The position numbers were made by a program, and so were the translations under genes. From assembly GCF_025460835.1 (NCBI RefSeq), contig NZ_JAMXAY010000031.1, positions 1,251 through 64,046 on the forward strand: a DNA stretch of 62,796 bases. Reading direction: 5' to 3'. Below, one piece after another: positions 56,278 through 62,796 of the stretch; position 1 is the first letter of the stretch; each line of letters starts with the position of its first letter. A model generated the notes under the pieces. It was not told the DNA's origin. It did not search any database and was given only the letters and a program-made list of their open reading frames with translations. The stretch comes from Parapedobacter soli (lineage in GTDB: Bacteria; Bacteroidota; Bacteroidia; Sphingobacteriales; Sphingobacteriaceae).

Positions 56278-56283
56278 AGTGGG

Positions 56284-58032
56284 TTAATTAATTTTTACCA
56301 TTGAACCTTTCACCTCGGTAATCCCCGAGCTTTCGATGCTGAGCGAACCGGTGCCCGAAAGCTTGGCGGTGGCATCTGCTTTAATCTCCAGTTGTGGAGC
56401 TGTTATCGATAATGATGTTGTCGCCTTCAGTACCAGATCTTTTGCTGCAGATAGTGTGACCCCGCTGTCGTCAAACAGAAGCGTATTACCTGCGGGGTCT
56501 TCAATCGTACATAAGCCCCGGGTATCATCAAGCACTATTTTTCGTCCTCCGGGTGTTTCAATCGAAATACGTTTATCGGCATCGTGTATGAGAATGGATA
56601 TTCCTGATCGAGAGACATATCCTTTCTCGTCATTGGCCTCTTCTGCAGTGATAGGGGGTGGTTTTGCACCACTATGCAACATGCCTAACACAACCGGGTA
56701 ATTCGGATCATCACCTAAAAAACCTACGATTACTTCATCACCGATTTCGGGCATAAAGAAGGTCCCCCGACTACTCCCGGCATCCAATGTGGCTAGCCGA
56801 GCGTAAATCCCGCTGTCTGCCGTGTCGATAACCGGTAAGCGTATCTTGATGCGCCCTTGCCCCATGGGATCAATTATGTCGGTCACCACGCCTATATGCA
56901 GTCCGTGTGTGGCTACAAACTGGCCGGTAAATGAGACGGGGTGCTCTGGAAATAGCTTTTCTGAAAAGAATCCGTCATCCCATCCAAGTGTCGCTTCTGT
57001 CATCCAGTTTCCCTCGCCATACCTATGGTGCACTGATGAAACGAAGACGTTTCCGTTGAACTGATTGCCCAATCCGGCTAACGAGAGGAATACACCCGGT
57101 ATAACAACAGATTCACCTAGGAATTGTACTTTGCCCCTGATTTTTGAAAGCGTCTGTTTGGTCTTCTTCGCGTTTGTAAGCAATTGGAGCGAATGTGATT
57201 CCATCGATCCGGATAAGCGGATTTCAAGCTGCTTACCCATGATTGCGGCAAGTTCATCTATAGACATCGATCCAGCATACGTTGATAATCCTCCTGATCC
57301 CTCGAGCTCCGTGACATCCTGACTGGCGTGGTCCCAAGCGTACCCCACCACACCCGAGGTCTGTACACGGGCATCGACCGTTGCATCGAACGACACGATA
57401 TTGTGTCCATAGGTGAGTGTGAGTATTGGTGATGTGTCCTCGTTGAGGCTTCCAATTACAATTTCACCAGCGCTAACCGAATAATATAGGCCATTTACGT
57501 CCAATCTTGTAATCATGAAGTCCCAATCACTGACCTGGTTTTGCAGTAGTTGCTCGTGGACAACGTCCGTGGGTGCTACCCGGTAATCCGTGATGCCGTT
57601 CGCGGTGAGTAATTGCTCCGCGATATCCGAATCTTTTACCTCCGCGTAGTGTCTGCTATTCCTGGCTATCGTCATTCGAATGGTCTCGTGCTTGCAGGTA
57701 ACAACTAATGACGAATGTGTGTCACGTATTTGGTGGCTATTTGAGGTGACGATGCCTTTGAATACGGTTGCATTTTCACCATCGTACCCCAGTTTCACCT
57801 CGATAAACTTTCCTGGCACAAGCAGGCCACTACCACTCACTTCAAAATCCTGATCATAGGGATTGCCATCTGCAATGGTGAGTATTGCCGTGGGAATCTT
57901 ATTGAGCGAACTGTCTATTTCTATCTCTACAACGTGGAGCGTATGGGGTAACTCGTCTGCGGCCGTAAGTGTCGGTCTGCTTCCAACCAGAATGGTATGG
58001 GTTACCAAATCGTTATTGTTGGTTGTAGACAT
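56284..58032 (-). CDS. VgrG/gpV-like spike protein (Afp8)
   Basis: The 582-residue protein has a gp27/gpD-like N-terminal region (about 20-340), a gp5-type OB fold (about 375-460: GVVTDIIDPMGQGRIKIRLP, then MPEIGDEVIVGFLGDDPNYP) and a C-terminal beta-helix needle of short repeats (KDLVLKATTSLSITAPQLEI, SGTGSLSIESSGITEVKG). This is the standard eCIS spike; no effector domain is fused to it. The genes for the LysM-type and PAAR proteins flank it within 7 bp on each side. Confidence 0.93.
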   Translation of the reverse strand: MSTTNNNDLVTHTILVGSRPTLTAADELPHTLHVVEIEIDSSLNKIPTAILTIADGNPYDQDFEVSGSGLLVPGKFIEVKLGYDGENATVFKGIVTSNSHQIRDTHSSLVVTCKHETIRMTIARNSRHYAEVKDSDIAEQLLTANGITDYRVAPTDVVHEQLLQNQVSDWDFMITRLDVNGLYYSVSAGEIVIGSLNEDTSPILTLTYGHNIVSFDATVDARVQTSGVVGYAWDHASQDVTELEGSGGLSTYAGSMSIDELAAIMGKQLEIRLSGSMESHSLQLLTNAKKTKQTLSKIRGKVQFLGESVVIPGVFLSLAGLGNQFNGNVFVSSVHHRYGEGNWMTEATLGWDDGFFSEKLFPEHPVSFTGQFVATHGLHIGVVTDIIDPMGQGRIKIRLPVIDTADSGIYARLATLDAGSSRGTFFMPEIGDEVIVGFLGDDPNYPVVLGMLHSGAKPPPITAEEANDEKGYVSRSGISILIHDADKRISIETPGGRKIVLDDTRGLCTIEDPAGNTLLFDDSGVTLSAAKDLVLKATTSLSITAPQLEIKADATAKLSGTGSLSIESSGITEVKGSMVKIN

Positions 58033-58038
58033 GGTCAG

Positions 58039-58755
58039 TTACTTTTCTAATGGTGGAAATAATAATGTGGTGCCGGGTCTGATTTTGCGGAATCCATCTA
58101 ATTTGTTAAATGCCGCTATGGCGATGTAGTATTCGTCGCGGCCATAGATTTCGGTGGATAAACGATCGAGGCGCTCTGTTCCGGTAAAGACGCGTTCATG
58201 CGTGATATCAGCGCTCTGCCTGTTTTCCTTCGCCTCCCGGAGTGAATCTTCAATACTTTCGGTAAAGGAACATTTTGCTACTGCACGTATTGGTGTGCCA
58301 TCCGGAGTGAACACCTTGTACTCGATGTCAATTTGAGTCAGTACCCCCTTAAAAAGCAATGTGCCCCAATGGATTTTAAGGTAGTAGGGGCGGTGGGTAT
58401 CGCCTTTAAACTCGATGATTTTCTTTTTGAAATCTTCTATTTGCTCTGCCACTGACGCGGGCTCAGCAAATGGGTTGGTCACGGAGACATTTAGTACGGA
58501 AGCATTTTTTACGACACCAGTACTGTCAAACAAAAAATCAAACGTAAATTTCTGCGGTTTGATTTTATTGAATTTCATCTTCACTGATGATTTGCCGCCG
58601 GCTTGGGTGTCATCGTATTCAAATTCATATTTACACGTGTACGTAGCAGGGTTGATAAGCGCACTGAATTTCTCGCCCGGTGCCTTCCTTGCGAACGCCG
58701 CGTCTAAGTATGGCTCGATATATAGCTTTTCAGCAGATGTGAGATCACCAAACAT
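58039..58755 (-). CDS. CIS tube/LysM-type baseplate hub protein (Afp7)
   Basis: The 238-residue protein belongs to the Afp7/Pvc7 family. The N-terminal part (ALINPATYTCKYEFEYDDTQ near 33-52) is followed by KFTFDFLFDSTGVV. The C terminus is a LysM-like fold (LDRLSTEIYGRDEYYIAIAA, NKLDGFRKIRPGTTLLFPP). It connects the inner tube to the spike. Its start codon overlaps by one base the stop of the DUF5908 gene (TAATG). Confidence 0.9.
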   Translation of the reverse strand: MFGDLTSAEKLYIEPYLDAAFARKAPGEKFSALINPATYTCKYEFEYDDTQAGGKSSVKMKFNKIKPQKFTFDFLFDSTGVVKNASVLNVSVTNPFAEPASVAEQIEDFKKKIIEFKGDTHRPYYLKIHWGTLLFKGVLTQIDIEYKVFTPDGTPIRAVAKCSFTESIEDSLREAKENRQSADITHERVFTGTERLDRLSTEIYGRDEYYIAIAAFNKLDGFRKIRPGTTLLFPPLEK

Positions 58756-58922
58756 TATCGTTCGTTTTTTTGTTTGAGTTGCCGCAAGACTTTTCTAAGT
58801 ACATCTTCCGAGATTTCTTTTTTCAGTTTCGTGATATTAGCTATTTCTGCCGCTGGACCGCTATGGGCCTGTTCAGTGGCAACTATGGCTTTGATATGAA
58901 GCTCTTTGATTTCGATGGGCAT
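58755..58922 (-). CDS. DUF5908 small eCIS protein
   Basis: This 55-residue gene is short enough to be missed by length-filtered calling. The ATG at 58922 gives MPIEIKELHIKAIVATEQ, then a spacer and KKEISEDVLRKVLRQLKQ ending NER. The PIEI+EL.IK opening is the hallmark of DUF5908 proteins found between tube and LysM genes in eCIS clusters (Afp6 position). The helical, charged C terminus may be a coiled coil. The gene is coupled to the LysM gene by a 1-base overlap. Function unknown, probably a baseplate or chaperone element. Confidence 0.88.
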   Translation of the reverse strand: MPIEIKELHIKAIVATEQAHSGPAAEIANITKLKKEISEDVLRKVLRQLKQKNER

Positions 58923-58952
58923 AATCCATACTTTTTTAGATACTAAGCCGAG

Positions 58953-59444
58953 TCATATACTAATCGATCCTGCTATGTTTCCAGCAGCGGTCAGCAATGA
59001 ATCCACGCCGATAATATTGAAATATTGATAGCTTAATGTGATGCTTTCTACCACTATACTACTCTTCTCGGCATCGAAGGCCGATATCGACCACTTTTTG
59101 GGAATGGCGTTGACAACGTACCACGCTTGGACAGGTATATGCTGGTCGTTAAGGAGTGTAATCATGATATTTACCGGGTCGAATACAAAATTCTCGAATG
59201 CGTTTTTACACCACATCAATATTCCTGAGCCGATGAACATGCCTCGCTTTAACACCAAATCACTGTATTTGGCTTTGACCGGTAATTCCCAAGTGAAGCG
59301 GTTTTGACCACCCTCAACCACAGACTCCATTTCCATCAGCATCTCTAAACCGCTTACCTCCTGAAAACGGAAATCGTTCGGTGTCTGAGGGAATAACTCA
59401 AATGTCACAGCGAAGTGAAAGCCGACAGGTGGATAGGAAAACAT
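58953..59444 (-). CDS. Second tail tube protein (Afp5-like tube initiator)
   Basis: The 163-residue protein is a gp19-type tube protein: VGFHFAVTFELFPQTPNDFR, FQEVSGLEMLMEMESVVEGG, LPVKAKYSDLVLKRGMFIGS and IMITLLNDQHIPVQAWYVVN, all canonical. It is slightly longer than the main tube protein. In Afp/PVC the second tube protein starts the inner tube on the hub. Coding overlaps the main tube gene by one base. Confidence 0.92.
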   Translation of the reverse strand: MFSYPPVGFHFAVTFELFPQTPNDFRFQEVSGLEMLMEMESVVEGGQNRFTWELPVKAKYSDLVLKRGMFIGSGILMWCKNAFENFVFDPVNIMITLLNDQHIPVQAWYVVNAIPKKWSISAFDAEKSSIVVESITLSYQYFNIIGVDSLLTAAGNIAGSISI

Positions 59445-59878
59445 TATCCTTCGTTTTGAATGGTCAATCCTTCATGTGCAATCTCGATAGATTCAATCGC
59501 CACTTCATTGCCGGTGGAACTCAAGTCGGTCGATTGTACTTTAAGCGGCCATGCGTTTTTAATTTTCCAGACCACTACGGGCTCGTGGTTTTCGTTTAAT
59601 AACGAAATGATGATGCTGCGCCGCTCGATCGTATTTAGCGCCACGGTATTCCACCACGTGTAAAACTCATTGTCGCCCTTGAAAATACCACGTTTCAATG
59701 TGACGTTGGAGAAGCTCTGCAAACCCGGCATTTTGATTTTATGGTATTCCGGACTTGCCCCATCACGGTATTCTATGGGTTCAATGGTGACATCCAGTCC
59801 GGAGACTTCGCTGAAGCCGATTTTTGCTCCACCCCACTCTACGAGGAAATGGAACTTGGGTAGGGGATAATTTGCCAT
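59444..59878 (-). CDS. Main tail tube protein (Afp1-like)
   Basis: The 144-residue protein is the major tube subunit: YPLPKFHFLVEWGGAKIGFS, EVSGLDVTIEPIEYRDG, NVTLKRGIFKGDNEFYTWWN and RRSIIISLLNENHEPVVVWK. It polymerises into hexameric rings around the cargo lumen. It follows the sheath gene after 46 bp. Confidence 0.93.
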   Translation of the reverse strand: MANYPLPKFHFLVEWGGAKIGFSEVSGLDVTIEPIEYRDGASPEYHKIKMPGLQSFSNVTLKRGIFKGDNEFYTWWNTVALNTIERRSIIISLLNENHEPVVVWKIKNAWPLKVQSTDLSSTGNEVAIESIEIAHEGLTIQNEG

Positions 59879-59924
59879 TTTCTTTCAGATTTTTGGATAT
59901 AATATCAATCGACGCCTGAAGGCA

Positions 59925-61334
59925 TTACGATTCTTGCATTTTGTGTGAGAACCGAAGGATAATAAACTCAGCCGGCCGCACAGCTGCCATGCCGATTTCA
60001 ACAATCAATTTGCCTTCGAGAATATCTTGTGCGGTCATCGTTTGGTTCAGCCCACAGCGAACATAGAATGCATGCTCTGGTTTGCTGCCGGCTAACGCAC
60101 CTTGGCGCCATAGTAGTGTTAGGTAGTTTTCAAGCATGGCACGCAGTTTTACCCATGTATTGGCGTCATTCGGCTCAAATACAAATTGCATTGTTGCTTT
60201 TTTGGCCGATTCTTCAACGGTAATAAACAACCGACGAACATTGACATACCGCCATTCATTGTCGTTACCCGCCAAGGTGCGCGCACCCCATACTAAGAAA
60301 CCTTTACCCTGGAATGATCGAATAGCGTTGACAGATTTTCCCGTTGTCGCATCGATATTCATGGAGCCTTGTTCAACATCCGAAATATTAGTGCTCAGCT
60401 CGTATACCGAGTTTACCGAAACATTGGCTGGTGCTTTCCAAACTCCCCGCGACCCATCTACACGGGCATAGATACCAGCCATCGCGGCGGAGGGTGCCAA
60501 TGTTGGGCTTAATTTGTTTTCAATGGTGTCTACGCAGAGGTTGTAGATGGCGGTCTGTGAGGTCTTCAACGTATCTAACTTCACGGCGCCGGCAGGGGCT
60601 TCGTTTGTTATGATCACTACACTGACTGCCGAATCGGCGTAGGTATATCCGAACGTAGTTTTCAGGTATGGATAGTAAACCGCAGCATAATTCAGATTGT
60701 CATTTTTAGCAAATTCTGATCGGAAAGTATTGATGGTACTCGTTACATTGGCGCCTTCGTTGTGTACATCTACTAGTGTGAACCGGTCTTGAAGTAACAC
60801 ACATTGGTCAATGGCTTTTCCCATTAAATCGTAGTATTTATCTTTCGCCAGGGCTAGCCCATCGGGTATTACGATAATGGTCGGCTCATCGGCGGTAGAT
60901 AATGCGTTTAAACCCGCTTCAAGTGTCGCGGATGTGATGTTGGCGGTGGTTAGAGCAGCCGATACGATATAGCAGGGGCCACCACCATTTGCAAAGTATA
61001 ACCTTATACTGTAAAACATTTTATACTTTGATACCTTCTCAGGCGGTAGTTCGGCCTTAGCAGAAAGAGCCGTTACAGCCGTGCCTTCTTTTGTTTGATT
61101 TACGGTGACCTTGATGTCGGACTGGTTTTCCGGTCCCCCGAAAAACTGCTCGTATTCCTTCAGCGAGAATATTTTGGTTGGTTTATTCATCAGTGATTCG
61201 CCGAGCTCGTTTTCAGCTTTCTGAGTATGCCCGATAAATGCTGGAATTGCAGTTTCCACTTGGGCCACAGAAGGGGGGAATAAGGGTATTTCGTTTACAT
61301 ATACCCCCGGAGTTTTGATTGCTGTTTGTGCCAT
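59925..61334 (-). CDS. Contractile tail sheath protein (Afp2-4-like)
   Basis: The 469-residue protein has the sheath signature IKTPGVYVNEIPLFPPSVAQ at residue 6, the variable surface domain (about 70-260), and the C-terminal handshake region GKGFLVWGARTLAGNDNEWR, YVNVRRLFITVEESAKKATM, FEPNDANTWVKLRAMLENYL and VEIGMAAVRPAEFIILRFSH. Afp and PVC carry two or three sheath paralogues; only this one is present, so the sheath is probably homogeneous. Confidence 0.95.
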   Translation of the reverse strand: MAQTAIKTPGVYVNEIPLFPPSVAQVETAIPAFIGHTQKAENELGESLMNKPTKIFSLKEYEQFFGGPENQSDIKVTVNQTKEGTAVTALSAKAELPPEKVSKYKMFYSIRLYFANGGGPCYIVSAALTTANITSATLEAGLNALSTADEPTIIVIPDGLALAKDKYYDLMGKAIDQCVLLQDRFTLVDVHNEGANVTSTINTFRSEFAKNDNLNYAAVYYPYLKTTFGYTYADSAVSVVIITNEAPAGAVKLDTLKTSQTAIYNLCVDTIENKLSPTLAPSAAMAGIYARVDGSRGVWKAPANVSVNSVYELSTNISDVEQGSMNIDATTGKSVNAIRSFQGKGFLVWGARTLAGNDNEWRYVNVRRLFITVEESAKKATMQFVFEPNDANTWVKLRAMLENYLTLLWRQGALAGSKPEHAFYVRCGLNQTMTAQDILEGKLIVEIGMAAVRPAEFIILRFSHKMQES

Positions 61335-61380
61335 CTCTTTAAGTTTTTTGGGTTATTATTTGTATTTGTTGATACACACG

Positions 61381-62013
61381 TCAACTGAGATTAATTTGAT
61401 AGAGGTGTTGGTCCGATTTGCCGTTCGATACACTATAATGGAGAGCCTGCGTGGATTCTTGTTTGAATAGCCTGTTTTTCTTGGACCCCTCTGTCACAAT
61501 ATCTACAACCGCTAAATAGCCGGTTATGAGTGTAGGGTATTGTTCCCAGTAGCTTGGGTTACCGTCATGAGCCGCGTGGAATATCAAGTCCGGAACAGCC
61601 GATTCGACCGTTGTCAGCGGACTGTCTAAGAGCTTGCTAGTGGAAGCTGTGGTTTTTAATTTTACCCGAAGATGATATGTATACTCACCACCAAAAGAAG
61701 GAGGGAGCCCCATTTTAGTGATCAGGGTGCCGGTAGCGGAGAACAGGAACCGGGCGGAGAAATCTGAAGGTAAGGGAAAGAAGGGGACATCGCTATTTGT
61801 GGCTACACGGACGAAACACGACAGGCTATCGTATTCGAAACGGTATTGAATACCATGTTGCTCAAATAGGGTAGAGGTAGGGGCATCGATTTCAACTTTG
61901 AGTTCATTTGTGAGCAACGAGAGCCGATTATCGTCAATTGATAGGGCGGGAAAGTCGGCATGGGCCAATAGGATGGAGAAGAGCTTCTCATAACGTATAG
62001 TGACTGTTTCCAT
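61381..62013 (-). CDS. Unknown eCIS-operon protein between DUF4255 and sheath genes
   Basis: I start at the ATG at 62013 (METVTIRYEKLFSILLAHAD), 4 bp after the DUF4255 stop; a longer frame to 62091 would overlap the upstream coding region. The 210-residue protein looks alpha/beta to all-beta, with AHADFPALSIDDNRLSLLTN, FSARFLFSATGTLI and YTYHLRVKLKTTAS. No domain recognised. Its position at the start of the structural genes suggests a cap, terminator or adaptor of the sheath, but the sequence alone does not show this. Confidence 0.7.
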   Translation of the reverse strand: METVTIRYEKLFSILLAHADFPALSIDDNRLSLLTNELKVEIDAPTSTLFEQHGIQYRFEYDSLSCFVRVATNSDVPFFPLPSDFSARFLFSATGTLITKMGLPPSFGGEYTYHLRVKLKTTASTSKLLDSPLTTVESAVPDLIFHAAHDGNPSYWEQYPTLITGYLAVVDIVTEGSKKNRLFKQESTQALHYSVSNGKSDQHLYQINLS

Positions 62014-62017
62014 GGCG

Positions 62018-62572
62018 TTACCTGTTTTTTTGTTTGAATTGGGCTTGAATGTGCCTGACCGGGGGGACGGGATTGTCCAGTATACTATCAATGGTCAGCA
62101 TACGCATTTTGTATAGGACCGATGGCCGATATTTCCCGCCTAACATAGACCACAGTTGCTGTAACTGCTCAAGGCTAAGGGTCACCATCTCTATTGTTAG
62201 CCTTTCGATCCTGTCCTCGGCAAGCCCCGGGATATCTGCTGCTGTGAAGGTGGGGTATTTCTGAAAGAATGCGATTACTTCTTGTAGGTTTTGTAGGTTA
62301 TTGGCATAGCCGGTTCCGTGCGCAGTGAATAAAAGCGAGAGGTTAAGATGTATCGGTGGATTTTTAGCGAGCAAGTTGCCATCGACTTCGACAACATATT
62401 GCTGGTTGCGAGCCAGTCTTGTTTCTTCAATGTTTACCAGTGAAATGATGATGTCCGCATCGTTTTGGTCATTGTCTGCTATATCAAGCATCGCGATATT
62501 GGCGATTGATACGGTGGCGGACAGATCATCGTTGAGGATACGTTGGATATTTCCAATGGCTGAATAGAGCAT
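62018..62572 (-). CDS. DUF4255 protein (Pvc16/Afp16-like tail terminator)
   Basis: The 184-residue protein has the DUF4255/Pvc16 pattern: N-terminal MLYSAIGNIQRILNDDL, then DADIIISLVNIEETRLARNQ, NPPIHLNLSLLFTAHGTGYA and LQNLQEVIAFFQKYPTFTAA, and LEQLQQLWSMLGGKYRPSVL. Afp16/Pvc16 caps the sheath-tube end and fixes length. It is the first gene of the operon, rather than the last as in Afp. A 17-bp-arm palindrome and a promoter lie immediately upstream. Confidence 0.9.
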   Translation of the reverse strand: MLYSAIGNIQRILNDDLSATVSIANIAMLDIADNDQNDADIIISLVNIEETRLARNQQYVVEVDGNLLAKNPPIHLNLSLLFTAHGTGYANNLQNLQEVIAFFQKYPTFTAADIPGLAEDRIERLTIEMVTLSLEQLQQLWSMLGGKYRPSVLYKMRMLTIDSILDNPVPPVRHIQAQFKQKNR

Positions 62573-62577
62573 CGCTG

Positions 62578-62617
62578 TATTTGTTTTATCGATAGTTAAT
62601 TATCGATAAAACAAATA
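62578..62617. promoter_or_regulatory. 40-bp near-perfect palindrome upstream of the eCIS operon
   Basis: TATTTGTTTTATCGATA (62578-62594) and TATCGATAAAACAAATA (62601-62617) are perfect 17-bp inverted arms. The 6-base centre GTTAAT itself contains the palindrome TTAA, so 19 of 20 pairs match. It begins 6 bp before the ATG of the DUF4255 gene and overlaps the predicted -7 box. It is either an operator or a leader hairpin. Confidence 0.85.
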
Positions 62618-62642
62618 TGGAAAGGCTTGAAGGCGTGGTCAA
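62612..62642 (-). promoter_or_regulatory. Putative promoter of the eCIS operon
   Basis: On the minus strand TTG (62642-62640), 20 bases, then CATATTTG (62619-62612), one mismatch from TAnnTTTG. Initiation is expected near 62604, inside the palindrome, leaving a leader of about 32 nt. Confidence 0.5.
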
Positions 62643-62698
62643 TACCTATTTTGGTGTATTTTACTATTGGTTAAATTGATTTAGGCAAGGGTTCTATT

Positions 62699-62737
62699 AA
62701 AAAAGGAAACCCCTTCAGTTTTGACTGTTGGGGTTTC
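62699..62737 (-). terminator. Rho-independent terminator of the rRNA operon
   Basis: On the minus strand an 8-bp stem (GAAACCCC at 62737-62730 with GGGGTTTC at 62713-62706) encloses a smaller CAGT/ACTG stem and is followed by CC and six T residues. It lies just downstream of the 5S rRNA end and separates it from the eCIS promoter. Confidence 0.85.
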
Positions 62738-62746
62738 TTTAATTCC

Positions 62747-62796
62747 GGGCACCGACCTACTCTCACGCCTTTTACGGCAATACCATCGGCTCTGGC
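62747..62796 (-). rRNA. rrf: 5S ribosomal RNA, 3' part
   Basis: The minus-strand sequence CGATGGTATTGCCGTAAAAG followed by GCGTGAGAGTAGGTCGGTGCC is the conserved 3' half of bacterial 5S rRNA. The 5' half lies beyond the window. The exact 3' end (about 62747) is uncertain by a few bases. A terminator follows at once, as expected for the end of an rRNA operon. Confidence 0.9.

Noticed and set aside
62013-62091. N-terminal extension of the second eCIS protein
   Set aside because: It would overlap the DUF4255 coding end and adds Pro/Lys-rich text without conservation value; the ATG at 62013 gives standard operon spacing.
37856-62572. Prophage or type VI secretion cluster
   Set aside because: Sheath, tube, gp25, VgrG and PAAR are present, but capsid, portal, terminase and integrase are absent, as are TssJLM membrane-complex genes. 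DUF4255, DUF5908, DUF4157 and the Afp15-type ATPase are eCIS markers.
1-62796. tRNA genes, CRISPR arrays, insertion sequences
   Set aside because: I looked for tRNA cloverleaf arms, regular repeat-spacer arrays and transposase text and found none I could support; no computed search was possible.

Overview
The window looks like a chromosomal segment of a Bacteroidota bacterium, most likely a Sphingobacteriaceae-type organism (Parapedobacter- or Sphingobacterium-like). This is inferred from the TTG/TTTG-N19-20-TAnnTTTG promoters, the scarcity of Shine-Dalgarno sequences, the SusC/OMP_b-brl type barrel, lamin-tail and FlgD-like secreted modules, lipoproteins with a Cys-Lys-Lys start, and the mix of genes. 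No composition was computed; by eye the last 25 kb looks more AT-rich than the first 37 kb.

Layout. 1-687 holds no intact gene, only decayed minus-strand gene fragments and short repeats. 688-8236 is a recombination/repair pair (AddA-like helicase-nuclease, AddB-like nuclease) with a lipoprotein gene between them. 8319-12929 is a sugar-acid/pentose-phosphate run: kdgK, eda, rpiB, zwf, pgl. 12938-36199 is ordinary accessory and housekeeping content: a PVC-type cytochrome c/HEAT lipoprotein, Tat-exported phospholipase C, DUF488, truncated haemoglobin, HflX, LipB, an S41 protease, a YycJ-like metallohydrolase, serine dehydratase, two glycoside hydrolases, a TetR regulator, an outer-membrane barrel, nicotinamidase, aspartate-semialdehyde dehydrogenase and a lamin-tail protein. 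36232-37863 holds an internally deleted threonine-dehydrogenase-like pseudogene, yebC, and a translationally coupled gene for a KPRFK-repeat protein.

37856-62572 is one compact minus-strand operon of 19 genes. It encodes an extracellular contractile injection system (eCIS; Afp/PVC/AlgoCIS class). In transcription order it has a DUF4255 (Pvc16-type) protein, an unknown protein, one sheath, two tube proteins, a 55-residue DUF5908 protein, a LysM-type CIS tube protein, a VgrG-like spike, PAAR, gp25, baseplate J, an Afp12-like baseplate protein, a 1197-residue protein in the tail-fibre position, a tape measure, a muramidase plus CHAP-like hydrolase, a DUF4157 protein with a PD-(D/E)XK-like segment, a two-TM protein, a DUF4157 metzincin, and the AAA ATPase. 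There are no capsid, terminase, portal, integrase or T6SS membrane-complex genes, so this is an injection particle rather than a prophage or T6SS. The operon starts just downstream of an rRNA operon whose 5S 3' end and terminator close the window.

The most interesting signals are: the two candidate eCIS effectors that share an N-terminal DUF4157 leader but carry different catalytic heads; a 40-bp near-perfect palindrome overlapping the predicted eCIS promoter; a 30-bp near-perfect palindrome whose centre contains the -33 box of the truncated-haemoglobin promoter; a deletion scar in a tdh-like gene marked by an 11-bp perfect hairpin; and a consistent pattern of overlapping or nearly abutting convergent genes.
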